This document shows positions 61,626 through 64,000 of a stretch of 64,000 nt of DNA, one piece after another (within the stretch, counting starts at the first letter, position 1; each line of letters starts with the position of its first letter). Below the pieces are notes generated by a model that worked only from the letters and a program-made list of their open reading frames with translations, had not been told where the DNA came from and made no database searches. The DNA comes from JBAZTO01 sp041661865 (GTDB lineage Bacteria; Planctomycetota; Phycisphaerae; SM23-33): contig JBAZTO010000003.1 in assembly GCA_041661865.1 (NCBI GenBank), positions 53,505 to 117,504 of the forward strand. Reading direction: 5' to 3'. Position numbers and translations under genes: made by a program.

Positions 61626-62942
61626 TCAGGCTTTGACGATCTTGCCCTTGCCACCCTTGGCGGCCTTGGTGGCATTGCGAGTGTCTACGACCAGTTGAGC
61701 GTGATCCACGATGAACTGGTAATCGTACGCGCTGTGGTCGGTGCTGATGAGGACGGCGTCGTAGCCGGCCAGCATTCCCGCTGAGAGTTTCCTGGACGTC
61801 ATCTGCAGGTTGTGCTCGCGCATCTTGTGGGTGCGCGGCACGTGCGGGTCGTTGTAGTCCACCTTGGCGCCCTTTTCACGCAGCAACTCGATCAGTTCCA
61901 GCGAGGGGCTTTCGCGGACGTCGTCGATGTCCTTCTTGTAGGCCAGGCCCAGCACGAGGACCTTTGAGCCCTTGAGAGCCTTGCCCCGGTCGTTGAGGGC
62001 GTCCATCAGCCGCGTGACGACATAATGCGGCATGGCCACGTTGATTTCGCCGGCCAACTCGATGAACCGCGTCGCCATTCCATACTGGCGGGCCTTCCAG
62101 GACAGGTAGAACGGGTCGATGGGGATGCAGTGGCCTCCCAGGCCCGGCCCGGGGTAGAAGGCGGTGAAACCAAACGGCTTGGTGGCCGCCGCCCGAACCA
62201 CTTCCCACACGTCGATGCCCATGCGGTCGAAAAGGGTCTTCAGCTCGTTGACCAGGGCGATATTCACGCAGCGATAGGTGTTCTCGAGGATCTTGGCCGC
62301 CTCGGCCGCCTCGCAACTGGAAACCGGCACGACGTGATCGATGGCCAACTCGTAGCAGGCCACCGCCGCCGCCAGCGAGTCCTTGTCGTAGCCGCCGACA
62401 ACCTTGGGAATGGTCTTGGTGGAGTAGTCCTTGCGCCCGGGGTCTTCGCGCTCGGGCGAGAAGGCCAGCAGAAAGTCCTTGCCCACCTTCAGACCGCTGG
62501 TCTCCAAGATCGGCAGCATCACTTCCCGCGTCGTGCCCGGGTATGTAGTCGACTCCAGCACGATCAACTGGCCCCGGCGCAGGACCCTGGCGATGGCCTC
62601 GGCGGTCTTTTCGATGTAGCTCACGTCCGGCTCGCGCATCTTGGTCAGCGGCGTGGGCACGCAGATCAGGATGCAGTCGGGCTCTTTGAGCCGGGCAAAG
62701 TCCGTCGTCGCCCCGAACAGGCCGCCGCGCACCATGGTCTTGACCGTCTCGGAGGGAATGTGCTCGATGTAGCTCTCGCCGGCCAGCAGGGTCTTGATCT
62801 TGGTCGGGTCGATGTCGAAGCCCAGGACCTTCACCCCGCCGCGGGTGAACTCCCGCACCAGCGGAAGCCCCACGTATCCCAGCCCAACCACGCCGACGAC
62901 CGCCTTGTGCGACTCGATCTTCCGCAGGAGTTCGCGCAGCAT
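61626..62942 (-). CDS. UDP-sugar 6-dehydrogenase (nucleotide sugar dehydrogenase)
   Basis: The 438-residue protein has a Rossmann motif GVVGLGYVGLPLV, the catalytic Cys in GPGLGGHCIPIDP and the ESPSLELIELL C-terminal domain, as in UDP-GlcNAc/ManNAc dehydrogenases. It makes a uronic acid for surface polysaccharide. The ATG at 62942 follows GGAGAG. It stands alone at the end of the polysaccharide region. Confidence 0.92.
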   Translation of the reverse strand: MLRELLRKIESHKAVVGVVGLGYVGLPLVREFTRGGVKVLGFDIDPTKIKTLLAGESYIEHIPSETVKTMVRGGLFGATTDFARLKEPDCILICVPTPLTKMREPDVSYIEKTAEAIARVLRRGQLIVLESTTYPGTTREVMLPILETSGLKVGKDFLLAFSPEREDPGRKDYSTKTIPKVVGGYDKDSLAAAVACYELAIDHVVPVSSCEAAEAAKILENTYRCVNIALVNELKTLFDRMGIDVWEVVRAAATKPFGFTAFYPGPGLGGHCIPIDPFYLSWKARQYGMATRFIELAGEINVAMPHYVVTRLMDALNDRGKALKGSKVLVLGLAYKKDIDDVRESPSLELIELLREKGAKVDYNDPHVPRTHKMREHNLQMTSRKLSAGMLAGYDAVLISTDHSAYDYQFIVDHAQLVVDTRNATKAAKGGKGKIVKA

Positions 62943-62976
62943 CAGTCTCTCCAATCGCCTGAACCCAGTGATACTA

Positions 62977-63156
62977 TCATCCGGCCAACGCCCTGAGGCT
63001 TTCGATCATCGGTTCAAAGGGCGAATCTGTCAAGACATACGTCTTGAGATGCGTCTTGAGATGCGCCACCGGCCCACGCCGGCCAAAGCAGTCGTCAAAT
63101 TGTCTCAAGTAGGTGTTCAACATCGGCCTCAACTGCTGAATTTGTTTGGCATCCAT
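62977..63156 (-). pseudogene. IS701-like transposase N-terminal remnant
   Basis: The 59-residue frame starts MDAKQIQQLRPMLNTYLRQFDDCFGR and matches the start of IS701-family transposases, then ends after HLKTHLKTYVL, with a tandem CATCTCAAGACG 12-base duplication. It lacks the catalytic domain, so it is a remnant. Confidence 0.72.
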
Positions 63157-63529
63157 ACCATAGCTCCTTTATCCACAAGGCCTCCCCTAAGGAGCCATTG
63201 GATGACTGGATGATTCTTCCTTGAGCTAACGTCTCGTTGTCGTGCTAAGATAGGTTTCCAATGGATTCATGTAGGTACGCTTGTACAGAAAGAACCGTGT
63301 TTTCGCAACGTTGCAGCGGCCAATACAACGCAACATTCCCCGCGCAGCCGACGGGCCAGCACCCCAATGGATGCTTGCCTATTCGCCGTCTCAATCACGT
63401 CAACTCTCATCCCAGACAACTCCGACCGGCATCCGGCTGCGACAGAATTATTGACTAAAGTGCGCCGGATCTCCCGCATGATCCGCTCCAGCGGATTGGC
63501 GTCCGCCCCGCGCCCCAGCAGGATGTGCA
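63157..63529. other. Intergenic region near the right edge
   Basis: No reliable gene; a minus-strand frame (MHILLGRGADANPLERIM) starts at 63530 overlapping the neighbouring stop and runs to 63267 but has no family. It may be the start of a gene degraded downstream. Confidence 0.35.
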
Positions 63530-64000
63530 TCACCGTACGATGATCGTGATCGGAACACGCGTGGTCTCCGGAAACTCAAGCCCGACGTTCGTGACGGTTA
63601 GGACGCCTTCATATGATCCGGCAGCCATGACTTTCATATCCTCAGCCGAGAGCGACACCGAGATAGCATACTTATTATCACCCAACGAAGTCTTCTTTGT
63701 GCCCAGCGGGAAGCTTCCTTTCCACTTCACATCGATTGTTCCGCTCCTGGACTGCCCGCCACAGTCGATGATAATCCTCCTCTCAAAAGGCTCACGATTC
63801 TCAGACACAATGGCAAACAGCCTCTCCGGACGGACCTGAAGTCTCTTGCTCCCGATTTGAGCAACGAGATTCAGCCAAGCCGTCTTTTCGCCTTTGGAAG
63901 TCCTTAGTAACTATCTCAATTGCGTCAACCGGTGTTGACGGCGGAACCAGAGCAGGCCACAGCACAGTTGGATCAGGCCCAGGTAATTGCATGACTTCTT
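63530..64000 (-). pseudogene. DUF1573-like protein, frameshifted, partial at window edge
   Basis: The frame 63910-63530 reads LQVRPERLFAIVSENREP and later SYEGVLTVTNVGLEFPETTRVPITIIVR, like the C-terminus of DUF1573-type proteins common in Planctomycetota. It opens after a TAG at 63911, while a different frame upstream (VDAIEIVTKDFQRR, to about 63890) seems to carry the preceding part. Joining them needs a -1 shift near 63880-63900. Either a true frameshift or a sequencing error explains it. Confidence 0.5.

Overview
The window is GC-rich bacterial chromosome. Gene content points to Planctomycetota, probably a Phycisphaerae-like lineage: a Minf_1886-type protein, an AXE1-like esterase, repeated integrase-core transposases and many REP-like intergenic hairpins. 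This assignment is inferred; no rRNA or tRNA gene was found to confirm it.

Left part (about 1-34 kb) is an accessory region rich in conflict-type genes. After the 3' end of a B12-dependent ribonucleotide reductase (nrdJ) comes an exact 4 x 33 bp tandem repeat, then a compact locus: a small unknown protein, a JAB-peptidase/E1 (ThiF) fusion, a Clp-type AAA+ ATPase, a 44-codon ORF overlapping the ATPase stop, and a radical SAM enzyme. Next are an NTase/XRE pair, an AbiEi/AbiEii-like pair and a second radical SAM gene. On the minus strand lies a Liv-type ABC transporter operon interrupted by a divergent polyprenyl synthetase, a membrane protein and a phosphatase-like protein that has lost its catalytic His. 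A sigma-factor / unknown / ImmA-IrrE operon then diverges from a second, complete ubiquitin-like operon: Ubl (ending GGGV), E2-like, JAB and E1, all joined by start/stop overlaps. Transposases, a vsr-dcm-dcm(truncated) operon and a second AbiE-like pair complete the island.

Right part (about 34-64 kb) looks like ordinary chromosome. It holds an AsmA-like protein, an HD hydrolase, a TIM-barrel protein and an SGNH hydrolase. A three-gene cluster follows: a COG3581/DUF2229-like activase-type protein, a Tes/MJ0619-like radical SAM enzyme and a SPASM radical SAM enzyme, possibly for unusual ether or membrane-spanning lipids. Then come glycosyltransferase, CBS, kinase-like and esterase genes, and a small AT-rich insertion with an XRE/Fic pair. 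A surface-polysaccharide cluster (ATP-grasp, sugar transferase, two epimerases) precedes thrS-infC (infC apparently starts at ATC), metG, a murein amidase and a nucleotide-sugar dehydrogenase. The right edge has an IS701-like remnant and a frameshifted DUF1573-like fragment.

The most notable content is two differently built ubiquitin-like conjugation/deconjugation loci about 16 kb apart in one defence-type island. One is a full Ubl-E2-JAB-E1 set beside its own sigma factor and metallopeptidase. The other fuses the deconjugase and E1 in one protein and adds an unfoldase-type ATPase, with no obvious Ubl.
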